From an uncultured Clostridia bacterium (GTDB lineage Bacteria; Bacillota; Clostridia; Oscillospirales; Acutalibacteraceae): a stretch of DNA of 9,286 bases. The DNA lies in the NCBI GenBank assembly GCA_947165115.1, contig CAMUZD010000044.1, positions 1 through 9,286 on the forward strand, read 5' to 3'. The translations under genes were made by a program, and so were the position numbers. Under the pieces are notes generated by a model. That model saw only the letters and a list, made by a program, of their open reading frames with translations, searched no databases and was not told the origin of the DNA. Below, one piece after another: positions 1 through 7,654 of this stretch (position 1 is the first letter of the stretch; each line of letters opens with the position of its first letter).

Positions 1-648
1 GGCCTCGCCTATCTTGCAGTAGGGGGCGACTGTCGGATTTTCCGCCTCGAGCAGGTCGGAGCAGAGCTCAGCGAGCGAGCTTTCGCCGATACCCATAGTC
101 CTTATTTCATGAGAAACTATAGTATAACCCGAGTATTCGGTGAGATACGGTTTTACGCTCTCTTCGAAAAGCGCCTGCATTTCGTGCGGAGGGCCGGGCA
201 GAATCACCAGGCATTTGCCGTCTTTTTTCATTCCCATTCCGGGAGCGGTGCCGTTTTTATTGTCCAAAACATCTCCGCCCTTCGGCACATAGGTCTGCTT
301 GAGGTTGCTTTCGGGCATATCGATATTTTTTGAAGCAAAATAACTCTTGATTTTTTCGGCGACCTGCGCGTTGAATTCAAGCTCAAAGCCGAATTCGCGG
401 CAGCAGACCTCCGCGGTGATATCGTCGGGAGTCGGCCCGAGGCCGCCGGTAGAGATGACGATATCGCTTCTGCCGAGCGCGGTCCTGACCGCTTCGGCAA
501 GGCGGGCGTGATTGTCGCCGACCGTCGTATGGCGCAGGACGGATATTCCCATATCCGCGAGTGCGCGGGAGAGATACTGCGAATTTGTATTGAGTATGTC
601 TCCGAGAAGAATTTCGGTGCCGACCGAAAGAATTTCACAAACTGCCAT
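1..648 (-). CDS. cinA: CinA, competence/damage-inducible protein, N-terminal part (truncated by window edge)
   Basis: The first 216 codons of a cinA-family gene lie here; the frame is open to the window edge, so the 3' part is missing. The visible part is the MoCF/MogA-like nucleotide-binding domain. It begins MAVCEILSVGTEILLGD and contains the family signature STGGLGPTPDDIT (about residues 66-78), then DNKNGTAPG and LPGPPHEMQ. Full-length CinA proteins are about 410 residues and usually end in a nicotinamide-nucleotide amidase domain that recycles NMN; that domain would lie outside the window, so I cannot confirm it. The ATG at 648-646 is chosen because it follows the thiI stop by two bases and has AGGA (660-657) eight bases upstream, inside the end of thiI. 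It is the last visible gene of the operon. The link to competence is historical and comes from other species. Confidence 0.95.
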   Translation of the reverse strand, partial: MAVCEILSVGTEILLGDILNTNSQYLSRALADMGISVLRHTTVGDNHARLAEAVRTALGRSDIVISTGGLGPTPDDITAEVCCREFGFELEFNAQVAEKIKSYFASKNIDMPESNLKQTYVPKGGDVLDNKNGTAPGMGMKKDGKCLVILPGPPHEMQALFEESVKPYLTEYSGYTIVSHEIRTMGIGESSLAELCSDLLEAENPTVAPYCKIGEA

Positions 649-650
649 AA

Positions 651-1826
651 TCAGTATCCTATCACAACGAGGCGGGCGGTTTTTGCCGCTTCCTCAACCA
701 TCGGTTTCCAGTCAAACGCCTCTTCCGCCTTCTCAACATAGTCGAGAGTCGGTCTGGTGCGCGGATGCTTCGGGGTGAATACCGTGCAGCAGTCCTCATA
801 GGGCAGGAACGAAAGGTCAAATGTGTCTGTCTTATTTCTCGCGATGGCTATCACTTCATCCTTATCCATGCCGATGAGCGGCCTGAATACGGGGATTTCA
901 CACACCGCGTCGGTGCAGGCGATTGCGGGCATCGTCTGGCTCGCGACCTGACCTACGCTCTCGCCGGTAATCAGTGCGCCGGCATTCTCGCGCCGCGCGA
1001 TAATCTGCGCCACGCGCATCATCATTCTGCGCATAATGACCGTGAAGATTTCCTCGGGGCAGTTATCTTTGATGCTCTCCTGAATCTCGGTGAAATGAAC
1101 CACCCAGAGACCTATTCTGCCCGAGAACATCGAGACTTTTTCAAGGAGCTTATGCACCTTCTGCTCCGCCTTTTCGCTGGTATAGGGCGGGGAGGCGAAG
1201 TGAACCGCAGTGAGCGAGAGGCCGCGCTTTGCCATCATATAGCCGGCGACGGGGCTGTCTATTCCGCCGGAAATAAGCAGGCAGGCCTTGCCCGCGGAGC
1301 CGGTCGGCATACCGCCCGCGCCCTTTATCTGTCTGCCGTGGACGAATGCGCTGGTGTCTCTGATTTCTATATTGACCGTAATATCGGGATTGTGAACGTC
1401 AACTTCAAGATGGGGGAATTTGCCGAGCAGATAACCGCCCGCCTCCCTGCAGATTTCGGGGGAAGTCAGCGGGAATTTCTTATCCGACCTCTTTGCCTCA
1501 ACCTTGAAGGTGGATGCGGATTCGAGGTCCTCTTCAAGATAATCGGCCGCGTTTCTGAGGATTGTCTGAAAATCCTTTTCGCAGGCGATGGCTCTCGAAT
1601 AGGCGGCTATGCCGAATACCCTGCCGATTCTCTCCGCCGCCTCGTCGAGATCGATACCGTCGCTGAGCGGTTCCGCCATTATCGTTGACTGCTGAACCTC
1701 AAAATTGAACTGCCCGAGGGATTTGAGGCGCAGTCTCATATTCTTGATGAGCATATCCTCGAAGGTTCTGCGGTTTAGTCCTTTGAGGGCGAGCTCGCCG
1801 TTTTTTATCAGAATTACTTCTTTCAT
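651..1826 (-). CDS. thiI: tRNA 4-thiouridine synthase ThiI (rhodanese-less form)
   Basis: The 391-residue protein activates U8 of tRNA by adenylation and inserts sulfur to make 4-thiouridine; in some organisms it also supplies sulfur for the thiamine thiazole ring. The N-terminal ferredoxin-like region (about 1-60) leads into a THUMP RNA-binding domain (about 61-165). The ATP-binding PP-loop is SGGIDSP (186-192), and the conserved TGESVGQVASQT follows at 287-298. The motif PYEDCCTVF carries the cysteine pair C346/C347, expected to include the persulfide-reactive residue equivalent to Cys344 of E. coli ThiI. E. coli ThiI has about 480 residues because of a C-terminal rhodanese domain; this protein ends before it, as in Bacillus. 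The short form is expected to take sulfur directly from a dedicated desulfurase, which is the gene upstream. The ATG has AAGGAA (1837-1832) five bases upstream, overlapping the end of the desulfurase gene region. Confidence 0.96.
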   Translation of the reverse strand: MKEVILIKNGELALKGLNRRTFEDMLIKNMRLRLKSLGQFNFEVQQSTIMAEPLSDGIDLDEAAERIGRVFGIAAYSRAIACEKDFQTILRNAADYLEEDLESASTFKVEAKRSDKKFPLTSPEICREAGGYLLGKFPHLEVDVHNPDITVNIEIRDTSAFVHGRQIKGAGGMPTGSAGKACLLISGGIDSPVAGYMMAKRGLSLTAVHFASPPYTSEKAEQKVHKLLEKVSMFSGRIGLWVVHFTEIQESIKDNCPEEIFTVIMRRMMMRVAQIIARRENAGALITGESVGQVASQTMPAIACTDAVCEIPVFRPLIGMDKDEVIAIARNKTDTFDLSFLPYEDCCTVFTPKHPRTRPTLDYVEKAEEAFDWKPMVEEAAKTARLVVIGY

Positions 1827-1838
1827 GTCTGTTCCTTA

Positions 1839-2978
1839 TCAGCGGATTTTTCTTATTTCGCTTTGGCCGAGTTTAATCATCCCGGCGAGATAATCTATTT
1901 CGCTTTCTGTCGTGAATCTCGAGAAGCTGATTCTCAGCGCGCTTTCGACAGCCGCGTTCTCAAGACCCGCCTCCGCGAGCACTCTGCTCTTTTTGCCCTT
2001 CGAGCAGGCCGAGCCGCTCGAGACGCAGATTCCTTTTGACGAGAGGAAGTTGAGCATCGGTTCGGACTTGATGCCGGTAACCGAGATATTCGTGACATAG
2101 GGCAGGGCGTCGGGCGCGGAGTTAATGATTATGCCGCCGTTCTCTTCGAATTTTGCGAGCATATACGCTTTTAAGCTTTCCGCTCTTTCGAGGCTCTGCT
2201 TCAGATCGGGGATTGCCTTTGCCGCGGCGCCGAAGCCTGCGATTGCGGGCATCGCCTGAGTGCCGGGCCTTATCTTCATTTCCTGCTCTCCGCCGAATGC
2301 GCGGGGCTGAATTTTGACTCCGCTTCTGATATAGAGAGCGCCTGCGCCCTTGGGGCCGTGAATCTTATGCGAGCTGACGGTCACCATATCCGCGCCGAGA
2401 GCCGAGGGTTTTACGGGCATTTTGCCGAAGGCCTGCACGGCATCGCAGTGAATCAGTGCGGGAGCCTTCGCTCTCGCGACCGCCTTTTTAATGCTTCTCA
2501 CCGGCAATATCGAGCCGAGCTCATTATTGACGAGCATCATCGTGACGAGAATGGTATCCGAATCAACGGCATCGTAAATATCTTTTTCGTCAATTCTGCC
2601 GTATCTGTCGGGTTTTATTTTTACTATTTCAAATCCTTCGGATGCGAGCGCATCGAGAGCGGAATCAACGCTCGGATGCTCTATCGAAGAGGAGACTATT
2701 CTTTTACCGGATCTCTTCATCTTATAAGCCGCTCCGAAAACGGCGAGATTGTTGCTCTCCGTTCCGCCCGAGGTGAAATAAATCTCCTCCTTTTTGCAGG
2801 AGAGGGCGGCGGCGACATTCGCTCTGGCATCCTCGAGAATGCTTTCGGCCTCGCTTCCGGTGAAGTGGAGAGACGACGGATTTCCCCAGCCGTTTTCGAC
2901 TGCGTTCATAACCGCTTCGGCCGCCTCGCGGCACGGTTTAGTGGTGGCGCTGTTATCAAAATACCCGCGGTTTTCCAT
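1839..2978 (-). CDS. Cysteine desulfurase, NifS/IscS family (probable sulfur donor to ThiI)
   Basis: This PLP enzyme converts cysteine to alanine and leaves a persulfide on its active-site cysteine for transfer. From the ATG at 2978 it has 379 residues, normal for the family. Motifs include FDNSATTKP near the N-terminus, TSGGTESNN, the ring-stacking histidine in SIEHPSV (H101), HCDAVQ (D179, Q182), the PLP lysine in SSHKIHGPKG (K205), and the catalytic loop SSGSACSKG (C325). A GTG five codons upstream is also in frame, but it overlaps the ribosome binding site AAAGGAG that serves the ATG, so I use the ATG. Being first in the operon, 12 bases before thiI, it is probably the dedicated partner of the rhodanese-less ThiI, as NifZ is in Bacillus subtilis. 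That pairing is inferred from gene order; a general Fe-S role is not excluded. Confidence 0.95.
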   Translation of the reverse strand: MENRGYFDNSATTKPCREAAEAVMNAVENGWGNPSSLHFTGSEAESILEDARANVAAALSCKKEEIYFTSGGTESNNLAVFGAAYKMKRSGKRIVSSSIEHPSVDSALDALASEGFEIVKIKPDRYGRIDEKDIYDAVDSDTILVTMMLVNNELGSILPVRSIKKAVARAKAPALIHCDAVQAFGKMPVKPSALGADMVTVSSHKIHGPKGAGALYIRSGVKIQPRAFGGEQEMKIRPGTQAMPAIAGFGAAAKAIPDLKQSLERAESLKAYMLAKFEENGGIIINSAPDALPYVTNISVTGIKSEPMLNFLSSKGICVSSGSACSKGKKSRVLAEAGLENAAVESALRISFSRFTTESEIDYLAGMIKLGQSEIRKIR

Positions 2979-3026
2979 ACTCTCTCCTTTCACAAAAACT
3001 GCCCTTTTTTCTCTGACGGGGTTGAG

Positions 3027-3038
3027 GCCCGTTTGGGC
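3027..3038 (-). other. Small GC-rich hairpin in the leader of the desulfurase mRNA
   Basis: GCCC-AAAC-GGGC on the minus strand is a perfect four-base-pair stem lying a few bases after the predicted transcript start. A second GGGC (3004-3001, minus strand), about 12 bases before the AAAGGAG ribosome binding site, could compete for the same GCCC. I recognise no known riboswitch class here; it may be incidental. Confidence 0.3.
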
Positions 3039-3051
3039 GTATATATGGTGT

Positions 3052-3080
3052 ATTATACTATAAAATAATTATTTTTTCAA
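3052..3080 (-). promoter_or_regulatory. Sigma-A type promoter for the desulfurase-thiI-cinA operon
   Basis: On the minus strand, TTGAAA (3080-3075) and a perfect TATAAT (3057-3052) are separated by 17 bases. The expected transcript start is near 3045, giving a leader of about 67 bases to the desulfurase ATG at 2978. Position and spacing fit the housekeeping consensus very well; it has not been tested. Confidence 0.8.
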
Positions 3081-3106
3081 GTTTTTATTTTTTAATACTT
3101 TAATAC

Positions 3107-3136
3107 TTGATTTATAAAGGGGGCTTGTGATACAAT
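3107..3136 (+). promoter_or_regulatory. Extended -10 promoter for the two-component operon
   Basis: TTGATT (3107-3112) and TACAAT (3131-3136) are 18 bases apart, and TGA directly precedes the -10, giving the extended form TGATACAAT (3128-3136). A start near 3143 would leave a leader of roughly 64 bases that contains the hairpin at 3151-3179. It diverges from the minus-strand promoter at 3052-3080, so the two operons share this AT-rich control region. Confidence 0.7.
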
Positions 3137-3150
3137 ATTACGGATAATAT

Positions 3151-3179
3151 GGAACAGAGCGCCTGTATGTGCCTGTTCC
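3151..3179 (+). promoter_or_regulatory. Leader hairpin overlapping tandem GCCTGT repeats
   Basis: GGAACAG (3151-3157) pairs perfectly with CTGTTCC (3173-3179). Inside it, GCGC (3159-3162) pairs with GTGC (3169-3172) allowing one G-U pair, so the whole forms an 11-base-pair stem with one bulged A (3158) and a six-base loop. The same stretch holds GCCTGT at 3161-3166 and again at 3171-3176, exactly 10 bases apart. That spacing suits binding by an OmpR-type dimer, such as the regulator encoded just downstream. No T-run follows, so it is not a terminator. Whether it acts as RNA, as an operator, or neither is unknown. Confidence 0.45.
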
Positions 3180-3206
3180 CGATTTCAGACTGAGGGCGGT
3201 GAGAAA

Positions 3207-3896
3207 ATGAGCAGAATACTTGTGGCTGAGGATGAGCCGAGAATGAGGCGTCTTGTATGCGATTTCCTCAAAAATTCGGGTCACGAAACCATAGAAGCGG
3301 CGGACGGCAGGCAGGCCATTGACGCCTTTGCGGCGAGCAAGGGCATAGACCTCGTTGTCTGCGATATCATGATGCCCGAGGTCGACGGCTGGGAGGTCTG
3401 CAAGACAATCAGAGAGACCAGCTCCGTCCCGATTATCGTGCTCACCGCGAGAAGCCAGGAATTCGACGAGCTCGTCTCGTTTGAGAGCGGAGCCGATGAT
3501 TTCATCACGAAGCCGTTCAGCATGCCCGTTTTCATAAAGAGAGTCGAGGCCCTTCTCAAGAGGTCGGGCGCCGTCAGGGAGGAATCCTCGCCCGACATCA
3601 TTTCAATAGACGGCCTGAGAATAAATATCCCCGCCCACGAGGTCAGCCTCGACGGCAGAGTGCTGGATCTGAAAATCAAGGAATTCAGCCTGCTCGAAAA
3701 GCTAGCTTCAAATCCGGGCAGAACCTTCTCGAGAGAAGTGCTGCTCGACGAAATATGGGGAGTCGATTTTTACGGCGACAGCAGAACCGTCGATTCCCAC
3801 CTCGCGCGTCTGAGGACCAAGCTCGGCGTCTGGGGCGAAACGCATATCAAAACCGTTTTCGGCGTCGGCTACAAAATTGAGGTGAGCGGGGAATGA
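3207..3896 (+). CDS. OmpR/PhoB-family response regulator
   Basis: The 229-residue protein is a phosphorylation-controlled DNA-binding transcription factor. The receiver domain (1-about 120) shows the acidic pair E8/D9, the phospho-acceptor D53 in VVCDIMMPEVDGW, T80 in VLTAR and K102 in DDFITKPFS; all key residues are present. The C-terminal winged helix (about 130-229) has the usual recognition region DSRTVDSHLARLRTKLG followed by the wing VFGVGYKIE. Length and layout are normal for the family. The ATG is preceded by GAGGGCGGTGAG (3192-3203). Its last four bases overlap the start of the kinase gene, so the two form a cognate pair. Targets cannot be read from the sequence; autoregulation through the GCCTGT repeats in its own leader, and control of the lipoprotein gene in the same operon, are possibilities. 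Confidence 0.96.
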   Translation: MSRILVAEDEPRMRRLVCDFLKNSGHETIEAADGRQAIDAFAASKGIDLVVCDIMMPEVDGWEVCKTIRETSSVPIIVLTARSQEFDELVSFESGADDFITKPFSMPVFIKRVEALLKRSGAVREESSPDIISIDGLRINIPAHEVSLDGRVLDLKIKEFSLLEKLASNPGRTFSREVLLDEIWGVDFYGDSRTVDSHLARLRTKLGVWGETHIKTVFGVGYKIEVSGE

Positions 3897-5425
3897 AAAA
3901 GTTTTTCTCTTATCTCGGCTCAAAAATAAGGGTCAAACTGTTTGCCGCAATCCTGCTAGTCCTGCTGGTGTTTTTCGTGATTATCTCGCTCGTTTCCGAG
4001 CCGCTTCTTTTCAGCGCCTTCACGCGCAGCACCTACGGCAGGCTCTCCGAAGTTGCGGAGAAAATCGATTATCTTGTGCCCGATTCAGGCACCTACTACT
4101 TTGACCTTTACGCTCTCTCCCAGAATTACGGGGCTGAGTTTGAAATAGTCGACGGCGACGGCTTTCTGCTGTATAAGAGCAGCGGCGGCGGCTCGGCGAT
4201 AGGCATTGAGCATTTCCCGACTCCGGGCTCGATGGATCCGCAGTATTCGGATATGACTGTCTCCGCGAGATACGGCGACAAAAAATTCAAATACAAGAAT
4301 TTCGAAATCAAGAAAAAGAACGCGACCAACGCCGATTATTTCATCTATCACGACAGCATTTCAACCGGCGACACGGTCTATGTATTTTATCCCGTGGCGG
4401 ATATCGAAAACGTCGTCAGGGTTGCGGAATCGGTCTATTCCGTGATTTCAATTCTCGTCATCACCGTGCTCGGCATCATATTCTTCATCATCATTTCCAG
4501 ATTCGTAAAACCCGTTGAGGAAATGAATAATGTCACGAAGGATATGGCGGCGCTGAATTTCGACCGCAAGTGCAACGACTACGGCAAAGACGAAATCGGC
4601 GAGCTCGGCAGGAGCATAAACACGCTCTCCGACAAGCTCGACTCCACGCTCGACGACCTCAATGACAAGAATAAACAGCTCGAAAAGGATATAGAACTTC
4701 GCCTCGCGCTCGACAATGCGAGAAAATCATTTATCAGCAACGTTTCCCATGAGCTCAAAACCCCGATTGCCATCATCTCAGGCTATGCGGAGGGGCTTAA
4801 GGAGGGCATCAGCAGCGATCCCGCGATTATCGGCGAATACTGCTCGATTATCATGGATGAGAGCCGCAAGATGAATGAGCTTGTGCTCGAGCTCCTCGAG
4901 CTCTCGAAGCTCGAGAGCAAATCCCAGCCCTTCACGCCCGATTACTATGATCTCGGCGAAAATGTCAGGATTCTTCTCGGCCATCTGGCCCTTGAGATTG
5001 AGGAAAACGGACTAACGGTCGACAACCGCGTGCCGCTCTCTCTCGAATGCTACGCGATGGGCGAAAAGATCGATATCGTTCTCAAAAACTATATTACAAA
5101 CGCAATCTCCCACTGCGCGGGAGAAAAGCGCATATCGATTATCAGCCGCAAGATGAAGAACGGCTGCGTGCGCATTTCGGTAACCAATACCGGCAAGCAT
5201 ATCGCCGAGGAGGATATAGCCGAAATCTGGGACAGCTTCTACAGAGCCGACAAGGCGCATAACAGAAACGCGAACCGCTTCGGTCTGGGCCTGTCCATAG
5301 TCAAGAGCATTATGACAAACCACCACTGCAAATTCGGCGTTGAAAACGTCGAGGGCGGAGTTGAATTTTATTTTGAAGTTCCCGAAGGTCCCGATTACTA
5401 TGAGAATTACTCCGAAGGCAATTAA
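3893..5425 (+). CDS. Membrane sensor histidine kinase (HAMP, HisKA, HATPase_c)
   Basis: The 510-residue kinase is partner to the preceding regulator. A transmembrane helix at about 13-35 leads to an extracytoplasmic sensor region of roughly 135 residues (about 40-175) that I cannot assign to a known sensor fold. A second membrane helix (about 180-203) is followed by a HAMP linker and a charged, probably coiled-coil stretch (about 240-275). The H box is FISNVSHELKTPIAIISGY with H286 as phospho-acceptor. The ATPase domain shows the N box (N399 and N403 in LKNYITNAISH), VTNTGKHI in the G1 position (Asn where many kinases have Asp, a common variant) and RFGLGLSIVKSI (G2). The start overlaps the regulator stop (ATGA), with GAGGTGA (3879-3885) seven bases upstream. 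The last 26 bases overlap the lipoprotein gene. The signal it senses is not evident. Confidence 0.96.
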   Translation: MKKFFSYLGSKIRVKLFAAILLVLLVFFVIISLVSEPLLFSAFTRSTYGRLSEVAEKIDYLVPDSGTYYFDLYALSQNYGAEFEIVDGDGFLLYKSSGGGSAIGIEHFPTPGSMDPQYSDMTVSARYGDKKFKYKNFEIKKKNATNADYFIYHDSISTGDTVYVFYPVADIENVVRVAESVYSVISILVITVLGIIFFIIISRFVKPVEEMNNVTKDMAALNFDRKCNDYGKDEIGELGRSINTLSDKLDSTLDDLNDKNKQLEKDIELRLALDNARKSFISNVSHELKTPIAIISGYAEGLKEGISSDPAIIGEYCSIIMDESRKMNELVLELLELSKLESKSQPFTPDYYDLGENVRILLGHLALEIEENGLTVDNRVPLSLECYAMGEKIDIVLKNYITNAISHCAGEKRISIISRKMKNGCVRISVTNTGKHIAEEDIAEIWDSFYRADKAHNRNANRFGLGLSIVKSIMTNHHCKFGVENVEGGVEFYFEVPEGPDYYENYSEGN

Positions 5426-7637
5426 AAAGAGAATTGTTGCGGCTGCCCTGCCGGCGGTCCTGCTCTGCACGCTCCTTACATCCTGCGGCGGAGCCGGCGC
5501 GGGCGTGACGGTCATAAACGGAGTTGCCTCGAGGAATACTATCAGCAAACCTTCGAGCGACGCCTCCCTGCATTTTTCCTCCCCCGAGGATGAATACGCG
5601 GATACGGGAATCCAATCCGGTTTCATCGAACTGCGTCTCGATGAGAGAACGGAATCATTCGGAATCTATGATTCCTCCGCCGGCACTCTCTGCACCGCCC
5701 TTCCGCCGAGACCCGAAGGGAATACCCTGCCCGCAATCAATTCGGGAATGGTCAGCCTCAGGGTTATCGCAGGCACCGATATCTATCTGCTCAACAGCCA
5801 GGATAATTCGGTCGCCTACGGCAAATCCTCGGTCAAGCAGGAGAAGGACGGCTGCATATTCTCCTATGATATCTTCCCTTCGCCCGATACGGCTTCAAAG
5901 AAAATTTTCAATCATTCCGATATAGGCTTTCATATCGATATGGCCGTGCGCCTCAAGGACGGCAGCATGAACGTCAATGTCAGATGGACAAATCTGACAG
6001 GCAACCCGGAAGCCTTTATTGAAAGCATTGAGCCGCTCAATTATTTCGGCGCTTACAACACCGCCGAAAAGGGCAATTTCCTCTTCGTTCCCGACGGCTG
6101 CGGAGCAGTCATCAGCACTTCCGTATTCGATGAATCGTTTGAATCGCTCTCGTTTGCGGTTTACGGAGCGGATCCCTCCTGCCCGGCCGAATATTCGGGT
6201 TCTGCGACAATCCCGTCGTTCGGCATAAAGAAAGGCGATTCCGCATTTGCCGCGCTTATCGAAAACGGCGATGCGGCCGCGGTCATAAACGCCGAGAAGG
6301 CGACCGGTCAGACCGGTTTCAACAGAGTTTACTCCTCTTTCAACATCACCCCCTCGTCATATAAAGACAATACGCTCTGCATCTCGAAATCACAGAGCGT
6401 TGACAGCATAGATATCTGCTACAGATTCCTCTCGGGCAAGAACGCGACCTATTCGGGCATGGCCTCGGCGGTCAGGGAGCAGCTCATCAGGGACGGCGTG
6501 CTCTCATCCCGCGCGCCCGAGTCGGCGGACAGCCTGCCGTTTTTCCTCACTCTTACCGGAATCGGCAAAAAATCCGTCGGTTCGCTTGAGTATCAGAGCG
6601 TTCTCACGGATTTCGACCAGGCGCAGGATATGCTTGTCCGCATGAAAAACAAGGGCATAGACAATGTCAATGTCAGATATACTGCGGCAAAGACCGGCGG
6701 CAGCGACCAGACGGATATAACCTCATCGCGCTTTGCGGCGCGTCTTGGGGGCAAGCGCGGCCTCGCTTCGCTGAGCGAATATATCACAAATCAGAATATG
6801 AAGCTTTTCATAGATATTGACATTCTCTCATCGGCCAAAGGCTTCAGGGGCAGAAACGCCTGCGGTATCTCGGGCGAAGATACGGGCTATACTCCGTCAA
6901 ATTCCGTTGTTTCGGCAATGGGCGTCAGCCCCGCCGTGAGGTCGCTGCGCAGAGTGTCAGCGCTCAGGAAGGCCGTCGCGGCCGTTCTCTCGCGCTCGAG
7001 CGAGGGCAATTACACCGGCGTTTGCCTCAACGACGCGGGAACTCTGCTCTATTCCGATTTCTCGCAGGACGGAATGCTCCGCCAGCAGGCGTCCGAGACC
7101 GTTGCGGGCACTGTTTCCCCTCTCTCGACCGGCAACGAAATAATGACGGTCGGCGGCAATTTCTATATGCTCAAGAATATAGGCTCGATAGTCGATCTGC
7201 CGCTTTCCACCGGCGTTTCAAAGAGCGGAGCTTATACGCCCGTTCCGTTCCTTCAGCTGATTCTCCACGGTATCGCCGATTATTCGGGATATGCTATAAA
7301 CGAGAGCTCGAATTCGGATGAGACGCTTCTGAGATATATCGAATACGGCGCCTGCCCGCACTATAAATGGAATTACAAGGCCATCAGCGGAAACGGCGAG
7401 AGCGATATTTACTATTATGACAATACAATCAATTCGGCCGCGGATTTCTACGCCGAGGCAAACACCTGCCTCTATGACCTGCGCGATGCGCGAATGACCG
7501 ATCATTATAAGGTCTCGGACGGCGTGTTCTGCACCGAATATGATAACGGAGCCATGATTTACGTAAATTATACCGACAGGGATGCGACTGTGCGCGGCGT
7601 TGTGGTCGAAGCGGGCGGATTCCTGCGGGTCAACTGA
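5400..7637 (+). CDS. Exported lipoprotein, DUF5696-like (glycosidase-like, function unknown)
   Basis: I start this 745-residue protein at the ATG at 5400 because it gives a clean lipoprotein signal: basic N-terminus (KAIKKR), hydrophobic core, then the lipobox LTSC with C29 as the lipidated residue. An in-frame TTG start at 5340 would put 20 non-signal residues in front. Downstream lies a beta-rich region with FLFVPDGCGAVIS (about 227-239). A region with alternating strands and helices follows, including LGGKRGLASLSEY and LFIDIDI, and a final beta segment contains IYVNYTDRDATV. From memory these match Firmicutes lipoproteins carrying DUF5696, which look like a beta-sandwich plus barrel as in glycoside hydrolases; I cannot point to catalytic acids. 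It probably sits on the outer face of the membrane. The 26-base overlap with the kinase gene suggests it is tied to this signalling pair, for example as a binding protein, enzyme or regulated target. The spaced GAAGG (5384-5388) is a weak ribosome binding site, so translational coupling is likely. Confidence 0.85.
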   Translation: MRITPKAIKKRIVAAALPAVLLCTLLTSCGGAGAGVTVINGVASRNTISKPSSDASLHFSSPEDEYADTGIQSGFIELRLDERTESFGIYDSSAGTLCTALPPRPEGNTLPAINSGMVSLRVIAGTDIYLLNSQDNSVAYGKSSVKQEKDGCIFSYDIFPSPDTASKKIFNHSDIGFHIDMAVRLKDGSMNVNVRWTNLTGNPEAFIESIEPLNYFGAYNTAEKGNFLFVPDGCGAVISTSVFDESFESLSFAVYGADPSCPAEYSGSATIPSFGIKKGDSAFAALIENGDAAAVINAEKATGQTGFNRVYSSFNITPSSYKDNTLCISKSQSVDSIDICYRFLSGKNATYSGMASAVREQLIRDGVLSSRAPESADSLPFFLTLTGIGKKSVGSLEYQSVLTDFDQAQDMLVRMKNKGIDNVNVRYTAAKTGGSDQTDITSSRFAARLGGKRGLASLSEYITNQNMKLFIDIDILSSAKGFRGRNACGISGEDTGYTPSNSVVSAMGVSPAVRSLRRVSALRKAVAAVLSRSSEGNYTGVCLNDAGTLLYSDFSQDGMLRQQASETVAGTVSPLSTGNEIMTVGGNFYMLKNIGSIVDLPLSTGVSKSGAYTPVPFLQLILHGIADYSGYAINESSNSDETLLRYIEYGACPHYKWNYKAISGNGESDIYYYDNTINSAADFYAEANTCLYDLRDARMTDHYKVSDGVFCTEYDNGAMIYVNYTDRDATVRGVVVEAGGFLRVN

Positions 7638-7654
7638 TATAAAGGAGGCATAAT

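Noticed and set aside
765..1688. Long open frame (307 codons) on the plus strand opposite thiI
   Set aside because: It lies wholly inside a confident thiI on the other strand, has no recognisable domain, and is explained by GC-rich codon bias.
2979..2993. Upstream GTG start for the cysteine desulfurase adding five residues
   Set aside because: Those bases form the AAAGGAG ribosome binding site for the ATG at 2978, and the family normally begins close to that ATG.
2358..3068. Open frame of 236 codons on the plus strand opposite the cysteine desulfurase
   Set aside because: Antisense shadow of a gene with every catalytic motif; the translation has no plausible domain or ribosome binding site.
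3151..3179. Intrinsic terminator before the response regulator
   Set aside because: The stem is good, but no T-rich tract follows and it lies inside the leader of the operon.
5340..5399. Upstream TTG start for the lipoprotein
   Set aside because: It would place 20 residues before a textbook lipoprotein signal peptide; the ATG at 5400 gives the correct exported form.
5012..5626. Open frame of 204 codons on the minus strand across the kinase/lipoprotein junction
   Set aside because: It contains a hydrophobic stretch, but that is the antisense reading of the lipoprotein signal peptide region; the plus-strand genes fully explain the sequence.
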